From Xestospongia bergquistia (taxonomy: Eukaryota; Porifera; Demospongiae; Haplosclerida; Petrosiidae): a stretch of DNA of 64,000 nt. A model generated the notes under the pieces. It was not told the origin of the DNA. It was given only the letters and a program-made list of their open reading frames with translations, and searched no databases. The translations under genes and the position numbers were made by a program. Each line of letters opens with the position of its first letter. Position 1 is the first letter of the stretch. Below are positions 25,921 through 38,404 of this stretch, piece after piece. Location of the stretch: contig OZ014415.1 in NCBI GenBank assembly GCA_963965975.1, forward strand, positions 997,001 through 1,061,000, in the 5' to 3' direction.

Positions 25921-26571
25921 ATGATTAACATTATTATGTTTGTAAATATTCTTGTTAGTACAATAACTTATAAAGTTACAATGACATGTGTTGATCACAT
26001 GTCATAAATTGTAATGTCTTACAGTGTGTTGTTTGCTATTAATGACATAAACAGTCAATAACTTTTTAAAACAATTAAAAATGCTATTTTCTGTAAAAGG
26101 TATGTCATTTTCTATAAAGTTCATGATAGGTGGGCAGTGCCTATTAAAGGCCATAACACATGTATATTAAATGGTCATAAGTTTCCATAACACATGTCCC
26201 ATTAAAAGGTCATAATTCATGAGCAGTGTCTATTAAAAGGTCATAAAAATCATATTTATTTTTCAAAATGTCCTAAGTAAAAACCTTGCAGAGTTCATAA
26301 ACAAGGAAGTTTAGATATTATAAGGTATGTAAATATATACAGCTGTAGACCAGCTGACATTATATCTAATGGACTGTTGTTTTATATATTAGGCAGGAGT
26401 TTATCTAGTGTGTGTATATATTGTGTATTGTACTGTTTATTGTTATTGTTATTAATATAATATTATCTTAAAACAATTAATTACATTTACTGCTTATAAG
26501 GACTAAATGTATCATGTCAAATTTAATGTTATCTGTATGGATTATAAGACAGTCAACAGAGCTTATCATAA

Positions 26572-29500
26572 ATGATATCAACTATTCTCTTTTGTTTTAT
26601 AATTGGTTTACTAATACCATTGATTGTCAGGTCTAATTATCCTCCTCCATTACCTCACACTGGTAAGTTATCTATAGGTACATTAACTAATTGTTATATA
26701 ATACAGGAGTCCAATTATATGGAGGATACAATAATATGACCTATCCAAATAACTCCATGATTCCTGCGAATTATTTCTATCGTGATGATCCAAACAATGA
26801 TAGATTAAATGATGGCTTGTGGTGTCAAAGTGCTAGAAATGAGCCTAATATTGGAGTATGGTATTATCCTAATGGTAGTCAAGTGTCTACAGTTAATGAC
26901 TCGTCACCATTACATTCTGTGTATATGTCAGGACAGATTGGACTATATCGTGACTATGGGATAAATAACTATGAAGGTATTTATACATGTATTATACCAG
27001 ATGAACATAATGTAAATCAAACATTGATAATAGCACTGTACAAGGAGTATACTTACAGAATAAATAGTGAGTTAAATTATATTAACAATTAATAATAGTT
27101 TTATTAATGTGTTCAGGAGGACCTAGGATCATTGAGACTACATTCAACTCATTACTATCTACCAGAGATAATCCAGCATTCTTGATATCCTTTAATGTTA
27201 CTGATGGAACAGCAACATATATCAATTGTACATTAAATGATACTTTGATCTATCCCAATATTACACAGACTATTCTATTATATCAACTACCAGCTAAAAC
27301 TTTAGTAAAGCTTCTATTTGAATCAAGATATGAAGGATGGTACAATTGTTCTGTGTCTAACTCCAGAGTTAAAGATGAATACTACAATACTATAAGTCAA
27401 GCATATCCTGCTCACAGTAACATATATGTTAAAGGTATGTATAATAGAACAAGACAATGTAATGATCATTTGTTAATTGTAGTTGCTGGAAAACCAGTTA
27501 ATGTCACAGTTAAGTGGATAGGTCCCTCTGATGTTCTAGTGACATGGTGTTCACCAGTTGATAATGATCCATTAATAGCTGGTTATGAGGTCTTCTATGA
27601 CATTGGTAATGGCAGCAGATATAGTGGAGGAATGACCAATGATACATTTCTGATGATCAGTGGTTTATATAATTGTAAAAACTACAGTTTCTTTGTAGTG
27701 TCATATTCAAATGAGGAATATACACTTCCAAGTGAATGGAGTGATATTATAACATTGATAACAGGTAAGTTATTAAAATGTTATTTTAAAATTGCTTCAT
27801 TTCATTCACTATATAAGTCAATGAAGTATCAACATCATTAGTTAATGAAATATCAACATCATTAGTAAATGAAGTATCAACACCATTAATTGATCAAGTA
27901 TTAATGTTAACAGTCGTTGAAGCATCAACATCATCAGTCGATGATATATCATTATCATCAGTCAATGAAATATCAATATCATTAGTTGATCAACTATCAA
28001 CATTATTATATGAAATATCAAGATCATCATTTGATCAAATATCAACATCATTATATGAAATATCAAGATCATCATCAGTTGATCAACTATCAACATCATT
28101 AACCATTGAACTTTTAACATCATCAGTTGATCAAGTAACAATATCATCAGTTAATGAAATATCAACATCATCAGTCAATGAAATATCAACATCATCAGTT
28201 AATGAAATATCAACATCATCAGTCAATGAAATATCAACATCATCAGTTAATGAAATATCGACATCATCAGTCAATGAAATATCAACATCATCAGTCAATG
28301 AAATATCAACATCATCAGTCAATGAAATATCAACAACATCAGTTAATGAAATATCAACATCATCATTCAATGAAATATCATCATCATCAGTCAATGAAAT
28401 ATCATCATCATCAGTCAATGAAATATCAACATCATCAGTTAATGAAATATCAACATCATCAGTCAATGAAATATCAACAACATCAGTTAATGAAATATCA
28501 ACATCATCAGTCAATGAAATATCAACATCATCAGTTAATGAAATATCAACATCATCAGTTAATGAAATATCATCATCATCAGTTAATTTAATATCAACAT
28601 CATTATATGAAATACCAACATCATTAGTTGATGAAACAACAATATTAGTTAAACCAACTTCAAGTTTGCAACCAAACAACTGTAATTGTGGAGAGAATTC
28701 ACCAATGTCATCAACATGGCCAACTTGTGTGGGATTTATACTGTCTACTAATTCCATCACTATCTTTGTAATCATTATAAGTTGGTTATGGTTGCTAAGG
28801 TCTTTAAGAAGATATCAAAATCTGTAAGTGTTATAGTTTATTTACAAATAGTTTTTCATGTACATCAAAGTTATTATATTTATTAATTCTAATTTAAGAA
28901 TACAATTTTTTGCCATACTTATCTAGTAGCAAAATGAAACCACACGAAGAAGGTACAGGACAAGACTTATCATTAATGTAAGCAGATAATGTTGTTATAA
29001 ATGTTATTAATCATGATATTATTTCTTACAATATAGAGATGATACTATAGTTGAAAGTGAATTAAATAATCCACACTTAGCAAATAATGGCAATAATCAT
29101 AAAGAAGATACTGACCCATATGAATCACATATTTATGCAGCAGTTAATAAAAGAAATACAAACCTGTAAGTGTTAATATTAATTTGCAAATATTTTTTCA
29201 TGTACATTAAAGTTATTATATTTATTAATTTCAATTAATAAATATAATATAATAGAATAAGTGTTTTTGCCATTCTTAAGTTAAGTTTATTTACATACAT
29301 TAAAGTTATTAATTCCAATTTAAGAATAGAATTTTTTGTCATACTTATCTAGTGACAAAATGAAATCACATGAAGAAGACACAGTACAATACTTATCATT
29401 AATGTAAGCAGACAATGTTGTTATAATGTGTTATCATAATTCTTACAATACAGAGATGATAGTATAGTTGAAAGTGGGCTTGAGATAAATGACCATAATC

Positions 29501-29700
29501 CACATTTAGCGAATAATGGCAATGATCATGAAGAAGATACTGGTGCATATACTTCACATATTTATGCAGCAGTTAATAAAAAGAATAAAAAGAAAGATGA
29601 CAATGGATCTAACCCTGTTCAATCACCACAGAGTGTTTTACCACCAGTATATTCACTAGCAACTGCTGTAGAGAATGATGATGATGAGACAACAATTTAG
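26572..29700 (+). CDS. R4: Ig-Ig-FN3 receptor, long stalk, type A tail (two cassettes)
   Basis: Exons 26572-26662, 26707-27066, 27117-27434, 27483-27764, 27818-28823, 28927-28977, 29037-29165, 29353-29403 and 29454-29700; 844 residues. The ectodomain is nearly a copy of R3, but the stalk (~280 residues, with SFDQIST and LYEISRS units before the SSVNEIST run) leads to the common helix (WPTCVGFILSTNSITIFVIIISWLW) and a type A tail. First cassette: short exon has GQDLSL, so the tyrosine of QYLSL is lost, then HIYAAV. Second cassette: VQYLSL and HIYAAV, ending PPVYSLATAV. Against R3 it shows that exons 1-4 and the helix/tail module can be recombined independently. Confidence 0.88.
28144..28590 (+). 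repeat. R4 stalk coding minisatellite (24 bp)
   Basis: About 18 units of the same 24-bp sequence as in R3, encoding TSSVNEIS, preceded by degenerate units from 27,900. Confidence 0.93.
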
Positions 29701-30075
29701 TTATCAGGAAATAATGTGAACACAAAGAAATAACTATCTTTATAGAGGAAACTAGTAAATGTTTGTGTAATTACTGTTAGATTTAGAGAAAATGTTTAGT
29801 TATTAACTTTATAACATATAGAAAATTAAATACATCATTATCAACTGGAAAATAACTCAAATGAGTACTTCTTGTTTTGTCTACATCTCATTTCACCTAC
29901 AAATATCACCCTGCCTATAATCTTGTAGGATTTAGAGTTTAGTTGTGTAGATAAAGCAACATAAACCAGAGTAGGCAAAGAGAGAACAATTCATTCAAAT
30001 ACAGACACTATTCCATTTACAACACACTCAATTACCTTTTACTGATTACATAAAGAACATCCTGTTATTACTGTG
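29701..30075. other. R4 3' flank and start of spacer
   Basis: Shares with the R6 downstream flank a block containing 'tctacatctcatttcaccta' and 'ttgtgtagataaagcaacat'. It ends in the shared 'gaacatcctgttattactgt' into which a terminal-inverted-repeat element is inserted. Confidence 0.55.
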
Positions 30076-31225
30076 CAGTAAGATTGTGAAACTAGGGATT
30101 TCGTGAAATCCCTAAAACTTTCGTGAAATGACTGTTTTACTTAGGAATTTCATGAATTCACTAAAATCTCTAGGGATTTCGTGTAATTACTAAAAAATAG
30201 TGTTTTATTTCACAACTTCACTAGATGCATATTAGGAAGATTGTGAAATAACATAGTGAGGAACACAAAATGATTTTTTGATAGTTTAGTTTTAATTTAT
30301 TTATTTAGTTTTAGTTTATTTATTAGTGTTATATAATTTTAATATGATTTAAATTTTTTTCTGATAATAAGATTTTTAATAGCTTTGATGTATCCTTTTA
30401 TCACAATTTGCATTGATGATTTTTTCATTTGGCTTTATACTTTCCTTTGATGTTTTCTAAGGAGTGGATTATGAATATCTTTGATGTGTACTTACTCCCA
30501 CTGCTGCATGCATAATTGCAATTACAATCGAAAGGATTTTTAATAGCTTAGATGTGTCATTTATCATTGATTTCAATTACAGTTACTATACAAGAGAGGT
30601 GTAAGCTATGCTAAATAAATTCATTCTGGCATTTCAGTCAAAATGACACAACCTAGCTTTGAATTGGAATTCAAGGGAAAATTATATGAGAAATACTCAC
30701 AGTGTCAAAAGTATCTTATTCCTAAAGAGGTGTATTACAAGAGCATTGATGATCTGAAAGCAGTAACTGAAGTTTCAACTAGCAAGTCACATCATCAGTA
30801 ATACTACATCCCACAGAAGTATGAAGTGCTTATGTGTGGTGATGTTGAGAAGCTTATCAAGAAGCGAAAGTCACCAGAAGAGTGCCCAGTCTACTATGCC
30901 ACCATAGAAGACACCTGCGACATAATTACCAGGATGCTGAAACATTTTGGGCAAAAGTATGCTAATATCACAACAGAAGCTGTTGAATTATTAATGAGTA
31001 TGATGAATGAATGTTCATTGCTTACAGATAAATTTAGTGCTATTATTTATGGCTAAAAATTAAATAACAGTGATTTTGTGAAAAAACTTAGTATTATTTC
31101 AGTAATTACATGAAATCCCTAGAGATTTTAGTGAATTCATGAAAGCCTTAAGTAAAACAGTCATTTCATGAATTCACTGAAGGTTTTAGGGATTTCGCGA
31201 AATCCCTAGTTTCACAATCTTACTG
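30076..31225. mobile_element. Terminal-inverted-repeat DNA element (1,150 bp)
   Basis: The left end (CAGTAAGATTGTGAAACTAG...) and right end (...CTAGTTTCACAATCTTACTG) are inverted repeats for ~120 bp, with internal palindromes such as 'gggatttcgtgaaatccc'. It interrupts a spacer sequence that is intact elsewhere: 'ctgttattactgtatatgca' before R6 against 'ctgttattactgtg' on the left and 'taacatatgcatagtgattg' on the right here. The interior has a broken integrase-like frame. The element is probably non-autonomous; exact target duplication is obscured by the palindromic ends. Confidence 0.9.
30643..31056 (+). pseudogene. Integrase N-terminal fragment (KRBA2/Ginger-like), one in-frame stop
   Basis: An open frame from ATG 30643 runs 52 codons to a TAA (30799-30801), then continues in the same frame to 31056. 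The second part (YEVLMCGDVEKLIKK, CPVYYATIEDTCDIITRM, then KYANITTEAVELL) resembles the segment upstream of the H2C2/integrase core in KRBA2-like proteins of the Ginger/gypsy-integrase group. The catalytic core is missing. Family assignment is from remembered pattern and needs a search. Confidence 0.6.
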
Positions 31226-31902
31226 TAACATATGCATAGTGATTGTTTAATAGATAATACAATATGTTTATATAGATATAAAAAAACAATGACTACAGGG
31301 TAACACCCAACTCAATAGTAATTGAATGTAAATCCAATTTCTGTACATTTACTGTATAGAATCATAACTGTGTTTTTCTAAGAGTCATATTCAATTATAA
31401 ATCAGAGAGAAGTCTATCTTATCACACTACATGATATATTTATGAATATATTAAGAAGAGTGTGTGTAAATTAATGACATTGACTGTGTTATTACCATGA
31501 CAACAGACAGTGAGTGACCTTACATAATGAGACATGCATAATATGTACATGAGCAGTGTCTACTAAAAGGTTATAAAGGTCATGTTTATTGTTCAAAATG
31601 TCCTAATTATAAACCTTGTAGAGTTCATAAACAAAGAAGTGTATATATTATAAGGTATGTAAATATATACATCTGTAGACCAGCTGACATTATATCTAAT
31701 GGATTGTTTTTCTATTTATTAGGCAAGAGTTTATCTAGTGTGTGTATATATTGTGTATTGTACTGTTTACTGTTATTGTTATTAATATAATATTATCTTA
31801 AAACAATTAATTATGTTTACTGCTTATAAAGAACTAAATGTATCGTGTCAAATTTATTGCTAGCTATGTAGATTGTAAGAGAGTCAACAGAGCTTACCAT
31901 AA
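31226..31902. other. Spacer before R5
   Basis: Resumes the shared spacer ('gtgattgtttaatagataat', 'gagagaagtctatcttatca', 'gtagaccagctgacattata'). The relic leader and tail exons found before R3, R4, R6 and R9 are missing here. Confidence 0.6.
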
Positions 31903-34496
31903 ATGATGTCATCTATCTTCTTTTGTCTTACAGTTGGTTTCCTAATACCATTGTTTGTCAGGTCTAATAATCCTCCTCCATTACCTCACACTGGTAAGTT
32001 ATCTATAGGTATATTAACTAATTATTATACAATACAGGAGTCCAATTATATGGAGGATACAATAATATGACCTACCCAAATAACTCTATGATTCCTGCGA
32101 ATTATTTCTATCGTGATGATCCAAATAATGATGGATTAAATTATGGCTTGTGGTGTCAAAGTGCTAGAAGTGATCCTAATATTGGAGTATGGTATTATCC
32201 TAATAGTAGTCAAGTGTCTACAGTAGATGACTCATCACTGTTACATTCTGTGTACATGCCAGGACAGATTGGACTATATCGTGACTATGGGATAAATAAC
32301 TATGAGGGTATTTATACATGTATTATACCAGATGAACATAGTGTAAATCAAACATTAATGGTATTGCTTTACAAGGAGTATACTTACAGTATAAATAGTG
32401 AGTTAAATTATATTAACAATTAATAATAGTTTTATTAATGTGTTTAGGAGGACCTAGGATCATTGAAACTACATTCAACTCATTACTATCTACCAGAGAT
32501 AATCCATCATTCCTGATATCCTTTAATGTTACAGATGGAACAGCAACATATATCAATTGTACATTAAATGATACTTTTATTTATCCCAATATTACACAGA
32601 CTATTCTATCATATCAACTACCAACTAAAATTTTAGTAAAGCTTCTATTTGAATCAAGAGATGAAGGATGGTACAATTGTTCTGTGTCTAACTCCAGAGT
32701 TAAGGATGAATACTACAATAATATAAGTCAAGCATATCCTGCTCACAGTAACATATACGTTAAAGGTATGTAAAATAGAACAAGACAATGTAATGATCAT
32801 TTGTTAATTATAGTTACCAGAAAACCAGTTAATGTCACAGCTAATTGGATAGGTCCCTCTGATGTTCTAGTCACATGGTCTTCACCAGTTGATAATGATC
32901 CATTAATAGCTGGTTATGAGGTCTTCTATGACATTGGTAATGGCAGCAGATATAGTGGAGGAGTGACCAATGATACATTTCTGATCATCAATGGCTTATG
33001 TAGTGTTAAAAACTACAGTTTCTTTGTAGTGTCATATTCAAATGAGCAACATACACTTCCAAGTGAATGGAGTGATATTATAACATTAATTACAGGTAAA
33101 TTATCCAATTGTTATTTTAAAATTGCTTCATTTCACTCACTATATAAGTCAATGAAATATTAACATCATTAGTAAATAAAAAAATAAAATTGGTAAAAGA
33201 AATTTCAAATTCTCAACCAAACATCTGTAATTGTGGAGAGAATTCACAAGTATCATCATCATGGCCAACTTGTGTGGGATTTATAGTATCTACTAACATT
33301 ATGTCTCTCTTTATACTCATTTTAAGCTGTTTATATTTGCTAAGATTTAATAGAAGACATCAAAAACTGTAAGTGTTATAGTTTATTTGGAAATATTTTT
33401 AATGAACATTAAAGTTATTATTATATTTATGTATAATTTCAATTAAAGAATAGAATTTTTTGTCATATTTATCTAGTGACAAAATGAAACCACATAAAAA
33501 GGTTACAAGACAATTCTTATCGTTAATGTAAGCAGACAATGTTGTTATAAATGTTATCAATCATTATACAATTCAGAGATAATACTATAGTTGAAAGTGA
33601 ATTAAATGACCATAATTCACACTTAGCAGATAATAGCAATGATCATGAAGAAGAAGCTGACACACATGAATCACATATTTATGCAGCAGTTAATAAAAGA
33701 AATAAAAACCTGTAAGTGTTTAATGTTAATTTGCAAATATTTTTTTATGTACATTAAAGTTATTATATTTATTAATTCCAATTAAAGAATAAATGTTTTT
33801 GCCATTCTTATCTAGTGATGAAATGAAACCACATGAAGAAGACACAGTGCAATACTTATCATTAATGTAAGCAGACAATGTTGTTATAATGTGTTATCAT
33901 AATTCATACAATACAGAGATGATAGTATAGTTGAAAGTGGGCTTGAGATAAATGACCAGAATCCACAGTTAGCAGATAATAACAATGTTCATGAAGAAGA
34001 TACTGATCCTTGTGCTTCACATATTTATGCAGCAGTTAATAAAAGACATCAAAATCTGTAAGCATTATAGTTTATTTGCAAATATTTTTCACATATATTA
34101 AAGTTTTGTATTTATTAATTCCAATAAAGAGTAGAATTTTTTGTCATATTTATCTAGTGATGAAATGAATCCACATGAAGAAGATATAGGACAATACTTG
34201 TCATTAATGTAAGCAGACAATGTTATTATAATGTGTTATTGTAATTCTTGCAATATAGAGATGATACTATAGTTGAAAGTAAAGTAAATGACCACAATCC
34301 ACAGTTACCAGATAATGACAATGATCATGAAGAAGATACAGGTCCATATACTTCACATATTTATTCAGTAGTTAATAAAAAGAATAAAAAGAAAGATGAC
34401 AATGGATCTAATCCTGTTCAATTACCACAGAGTGTTTTACCACCTGTATATTCACTAGCAACTGCTGTAGAGAATGATGATGAGACAACAGTTTAG
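31903..34496 (+). CDS. R5: Ig-Ig-FN3 receptor, short stalk, type A tail (three cassettes)
   Basis: Exons 31903-31993, 32038-32397, 32448-32765, 32814-33095, 33149-33368, 33477-33527, 33577-33711, 33816-33866, 33917-34057, 34158-34208 and 34259-34496; 645 residues. The stalk has only ~25 residues, with no tandem repeat, followed by CNCGENSQVSSSWPTCVGF and the helix. This is the only member with three tail cassettes: RQFLSL (tyrosine replaced by phenylalanine), VQYLSL and GQYLSL in the short exons, with HIYAAV, HIYAAV and HIYSVV in the acidic ones, and the PPVYSLATAV end. The intron between Ig2 and FN3 has an in-frame stop (GTATGTAAAATAG), so retention would truncate here. Confidence 0.88.
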
Positions 34497-36023
34497 TTAT
34501 CAGGAAATAATGTGAACACAAAGAAATGATTATCTTTATAGAGGAAACTATTAAATGTTTTATGTAATTATTGTTAGATTTAGAGAATATATTTAGTTAA
34601 ATTTATAATATATAGAAAATTAAACACATTATTATTGACTAGCTCAATTAGAAACACTATTCCATTTACAGCACACCAAATTACCTTTTACTGATTACGT
34701 TAAGAACATCCTGTTATTACTGTATATGCATACTATATAGTGATTGCTTAATAGATAACACAATTGTGTTATAATATAAGTTTATATAGAAATGAAAAAC
34801 AGTGCTCACAGGCTAACTCCCAACTCAATAATACTCAAATGTAAGTCCAATTTCTACATCTTTTACTGTAAATAATCATAACTATGTTTTTCTAAGAGTA
34901 TTATTTAATTGTAAATCAGAGAGAAGTCAATCTTATCACACTACATGATATATTTATGAATATATTAAGAAGAGTATGTGTAAATTAATGACACTAACTG
35001 TTCTTTATCTCATTACCATGACAACAGACAATGACCTTACATAATGACACATGTATAATAATCTCATGACCTGATCAATGATTTGATAATTTGAAGGACC
35101 TCTTGTTCAGCCAAGGGATATACTCTAACCTACTATATAAACTAATAGATAAGATAAGCATTTTATTGTATATAAAGTATATTGTTATTATTGTTGTATA
35201 TATCACTGTTAAATGTACAGCAGTTGAATAGTCTGTAGTTTGTCTACAATAAAAGAATTGACACTAACAGAATCTAGTCATTCAGTCAACAGGAACAGAA
35301 AATGGTGATATTACAACACAGTCTAACATAACATATGATAGATCATATCAACCAGTACTACAACATAATGTATCGTTTATATCAATGGATTATAAGATAT
35401 TAGATATGATGTATGAAATATTACCTGATGAACAACAATAAGACAATAATAATTAACTTCATTACATTTGTAAATAGTCTCTTGTTAGTACAATGACTTA
35501 TAAAGTTACAATGACATGTTTTGATCGCATGTCATAAATTGTAATGTCTTACAGTGTGTTTTAATGTATCTTAATTGTTTGCTATTAATGGCACAAACAG
35601 TCAATAACTTGTTAAAACAATTGAAAATGCTTTTTCTACATATGCATTTTCTGTAAAAGGGCATAATACATGGTCAATGTCTATTAACAGGTCTTAAATG
35701 TCATGTTTATTGTTCAAAATGTCCTAAGTACAAACCTTGTAGAGTTCATAAACAAGGAAGTTTAGATATTATAAGGTATGTAAATATATACAGCTGCAGA
35801 CCAACTGACATTATATCTAATGGACTGTTGTTTTAATTATTAGGCAGGAGTTTATCTAGTGAGTGTGTATATTGTGTATTGTACTGTTTACTGTTATTGT
35901 TATTAATATAACATTATCTTAAAACAATTAATTACGTTTACTGCTTATAAAGGACTAAATGTATCATGTCAAATTTATTGCTAGCTATGTACATCGTAAA
36001 ACAGTCAACAGAGCTTGTCATAT
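34497..36023. other. R5-R6 spacer
   Basis: Shared spacer type with 'aagaacatcctgttattact', TATA-like 'tatataaag' at ~35,169 and 'ttcagtcattcagtcaacag'-like block at ~35,278, a relic exon and the 'gtagagttcataaacaagga' block. Confidence 0.6.
35302..35441 (+). pseudogene. Relic YxxL tail exon before R6
   Basis: The leader has shrunk to ATGGTGATA, and the tail-like frame 35307-35441 is open to TAA: ITYDRSYQPVLQ, SFISMDYKILDMMYEILP, DEQQ. Compared with the copy at 20887 several changes are conservative (Y/F, V/M), which suggests the exon decayed recently or was under constraint for some time. Confidence 0.55.
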
Positions 36024-38404
36024 ATGATGTCTACTATCTTCTTGTATCTTGCAGTTGGTTTACTAATACCATTGTTGGCCAGGTCTAATAATCCTCCTCC
36101 ATTACCTCACACTGGTAAGTTTTTTGAACATAAATTAACTAATTATTATATAGTACAGGAATCCAATTATATGGAGGATACAATAATGAGTCCTACCCAA
36201 ATAATTCAGTGATTCCTGCAGAATATTTCCATCGTGATGACAGAAACAATGATGGATTAGATGATGGCTTGTGGTGTCAAAGTGCTAGAAATGAGTCTAA
36301 TATTGGAGTATGGTATTATCCTAATGGTAGTCAAGTGTCTACAGTTAATGACTCATCACCATTACATTCTGTGTATATGTCAGGACAGATTGGACTATAT
36401 CGTGACTATGGGATAAATAACTATGAGGGTATTTATACATGTGTTATACCTGATGAACATAATGTAAATCAAACATTGATGGTATTGCTATACAAGGAGC
36501 ATACTTACAGAATAAATAGTGAGTTAAATTATATTAACAAATAATAATAGTTTTATTAATGTGTTCAGGCGGACCTAAGATCATTGAAACTACATTCAAC
36601 TCATTACTATCTACCAGAGATAATCCATCATTCCTGATATCCTTTAATGTTACAAATGGAACAGCAACATATATCAATTGTACATTAAATGATACTTTGA
36701 TCTATCCCAATATTACACAGACTATTCTATCATATCAACTACCAACTAAAATTTTAGTAAAGTTTCTATTTGAATCAAGAGATGAAGGATGGTACAATTG
36801 TTCTGTGTCTAACTCCAGAGTTAAGGATGAATACTACAATAATATAAGTCAAGCATATCCTGCTCACAGTAACATATATGTTAAAGGTATGTATAATAGA
36901 ACAAGATAATGTAATGATCATTTGTTAATTATAGTTTCTAGAAAACCAGTTAATGTCACAGCTAAGTGTTTATGTTCCTCTGATGTTCTAGTCACATGGT
37001 CTTCACCAGTTGATAATGATCCACGAATAGCTGGTTATGAGGTATTCTATGACATTGGTAATGGCACCAGATATAGTGGAGGAATGACCAATGATACATT
37101 TCTGATCATTAGTGTTTTATTTAGTGTTCAAAACTACAGTTTCTTTGTAGTGTCATATTCAAATGAGGAACATACACTTCCAAGTGAATGGAGTGATATT
37201 ATAACACTAATTACAGGTAAGTTATCAAAATGTTATAATTTATGCTTTTAAATTTGCTTTATTTAACATTATCAGTTAATGGATTACGTTTGTCAACATC
37301 ATTGTTATCATTTATTAAAATCAACAGAGCATCATCATCAATCAATCAACTATCAACATCATCAATCAATCAAGTATCAACATCATCAGTTGATCAAGTA
37401 TCAACATCATTAGTCAATATAGTATCAACATCAATAGTCAATATAGTATCAACATCAATAGTCAATATAGTATCAACATTACTAAAACCAACTTCATGTC
37501 TTCAACCAAATGACTATAATAGAGAGAATTCACAAGTTCCATTATCATGGCCAATTGGTGTGGGATTTCTGCTGTTCACTAACTTCATCACTATCTTTAT
37601 GCTCATTATAAGTTGTTTACAGTTGCAAAGATATAAAGGAAGACATGAAAAACTGTAAGTATTAATGTTAATTTACAAATAATTTATGTACGTAAATGTT
37701 GTTGTATTTATTAATTCCATTTTTTACCATACTTATCTAGTGACAAAATGAATGTACATTATGAAAATACAGGGCAATATTTATTATCAAGGTAAGCAGA
37801 CAATGTTGTTATAAATGTTATTAATCATGATATTATTTCTTACAATATAGAGATAATACTATAGTTGAAAGTGAATTAAAAGAACACAATCCACACTTAC
37901 CAGATAATGTCAATGATCATAAAGAAGATATTGATCCTTATATTTATGCATCAATTAATGAAAGTTATGAAAACCTGTAAGTATTAATATTAATTTGCAA
38001 GTACATTTCACATACATTATTGTATTATTAATTTTTAATTAAAGAATATAATTTTTGTCATATTTATCTAGTGACAAAATGAATCCACATGAAGAAGATA
38101 CAGGACAATACTTATCATTAATGTAAGCAGGCAATGTTGATATAATGTGTTATCGTAATTCTTACAATACAGAGATGATAGTCCAGTTGAAAGTGAGCTC
38201 GAGATAAATGACCATAATCCACAGTTAGCAGATAATGACAATGATCATGAAGAAGATACTAATAATCCTTATACTTCATATATTTATGCAGCAGTTAATA
38301 AAGGAAATAACAAAAAAGATGACAATGGATCTAACCTTGCTCAATCACCACAGAATATATTAGCAACTGCTGTAGAGAAGAATGTTGACGAGATGACAGT
38401 TTAG
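36024..38404 (+). CDS. R6: Ig-Ig-FN3 receptor, medium stalk, type A tail (two cassettes)
   Basis: Exons 36024-36114, 36159-36518, 36569-36886, 36935-37216, 37276-37654, 37741-37791, 37851-37976, 38072-38122 and 38173-38404; 629 residues. Leader MMSTIFLYLAVGLLIPLLARS is shared only with R9. The Ig1 loop reads DRNNDGLDDG. The stalk is ~70 residues (SINQVSTS, SIVNIVST), then PLSWPIGVGFLLF and the helix. The tail has GQYLLS, then YIYASI and GQYLSL, then YIYAAV; the acidic exons are shorter than in R2-R5, and the PPVYSLA motif is deleted (NILATAVEK). The Ig2-FN3 intron contains an in-frame TAA. Confidence 0.88.

Larger units (their letters stand above)
24842..26571. other. R3-R4 spacer
   Basis: From about 25,600 to R4 it is the second copy of the R3 upstream region (TATA-like at ~25,634; 'ttcagtcattcagtcaacag' at ~25,746; the 'ggtcataacacatgt' short repeats at ~26,100-26,250). 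The left part (24,850-25,240) is AT-rich unique DNA. Confidence 0.6.
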
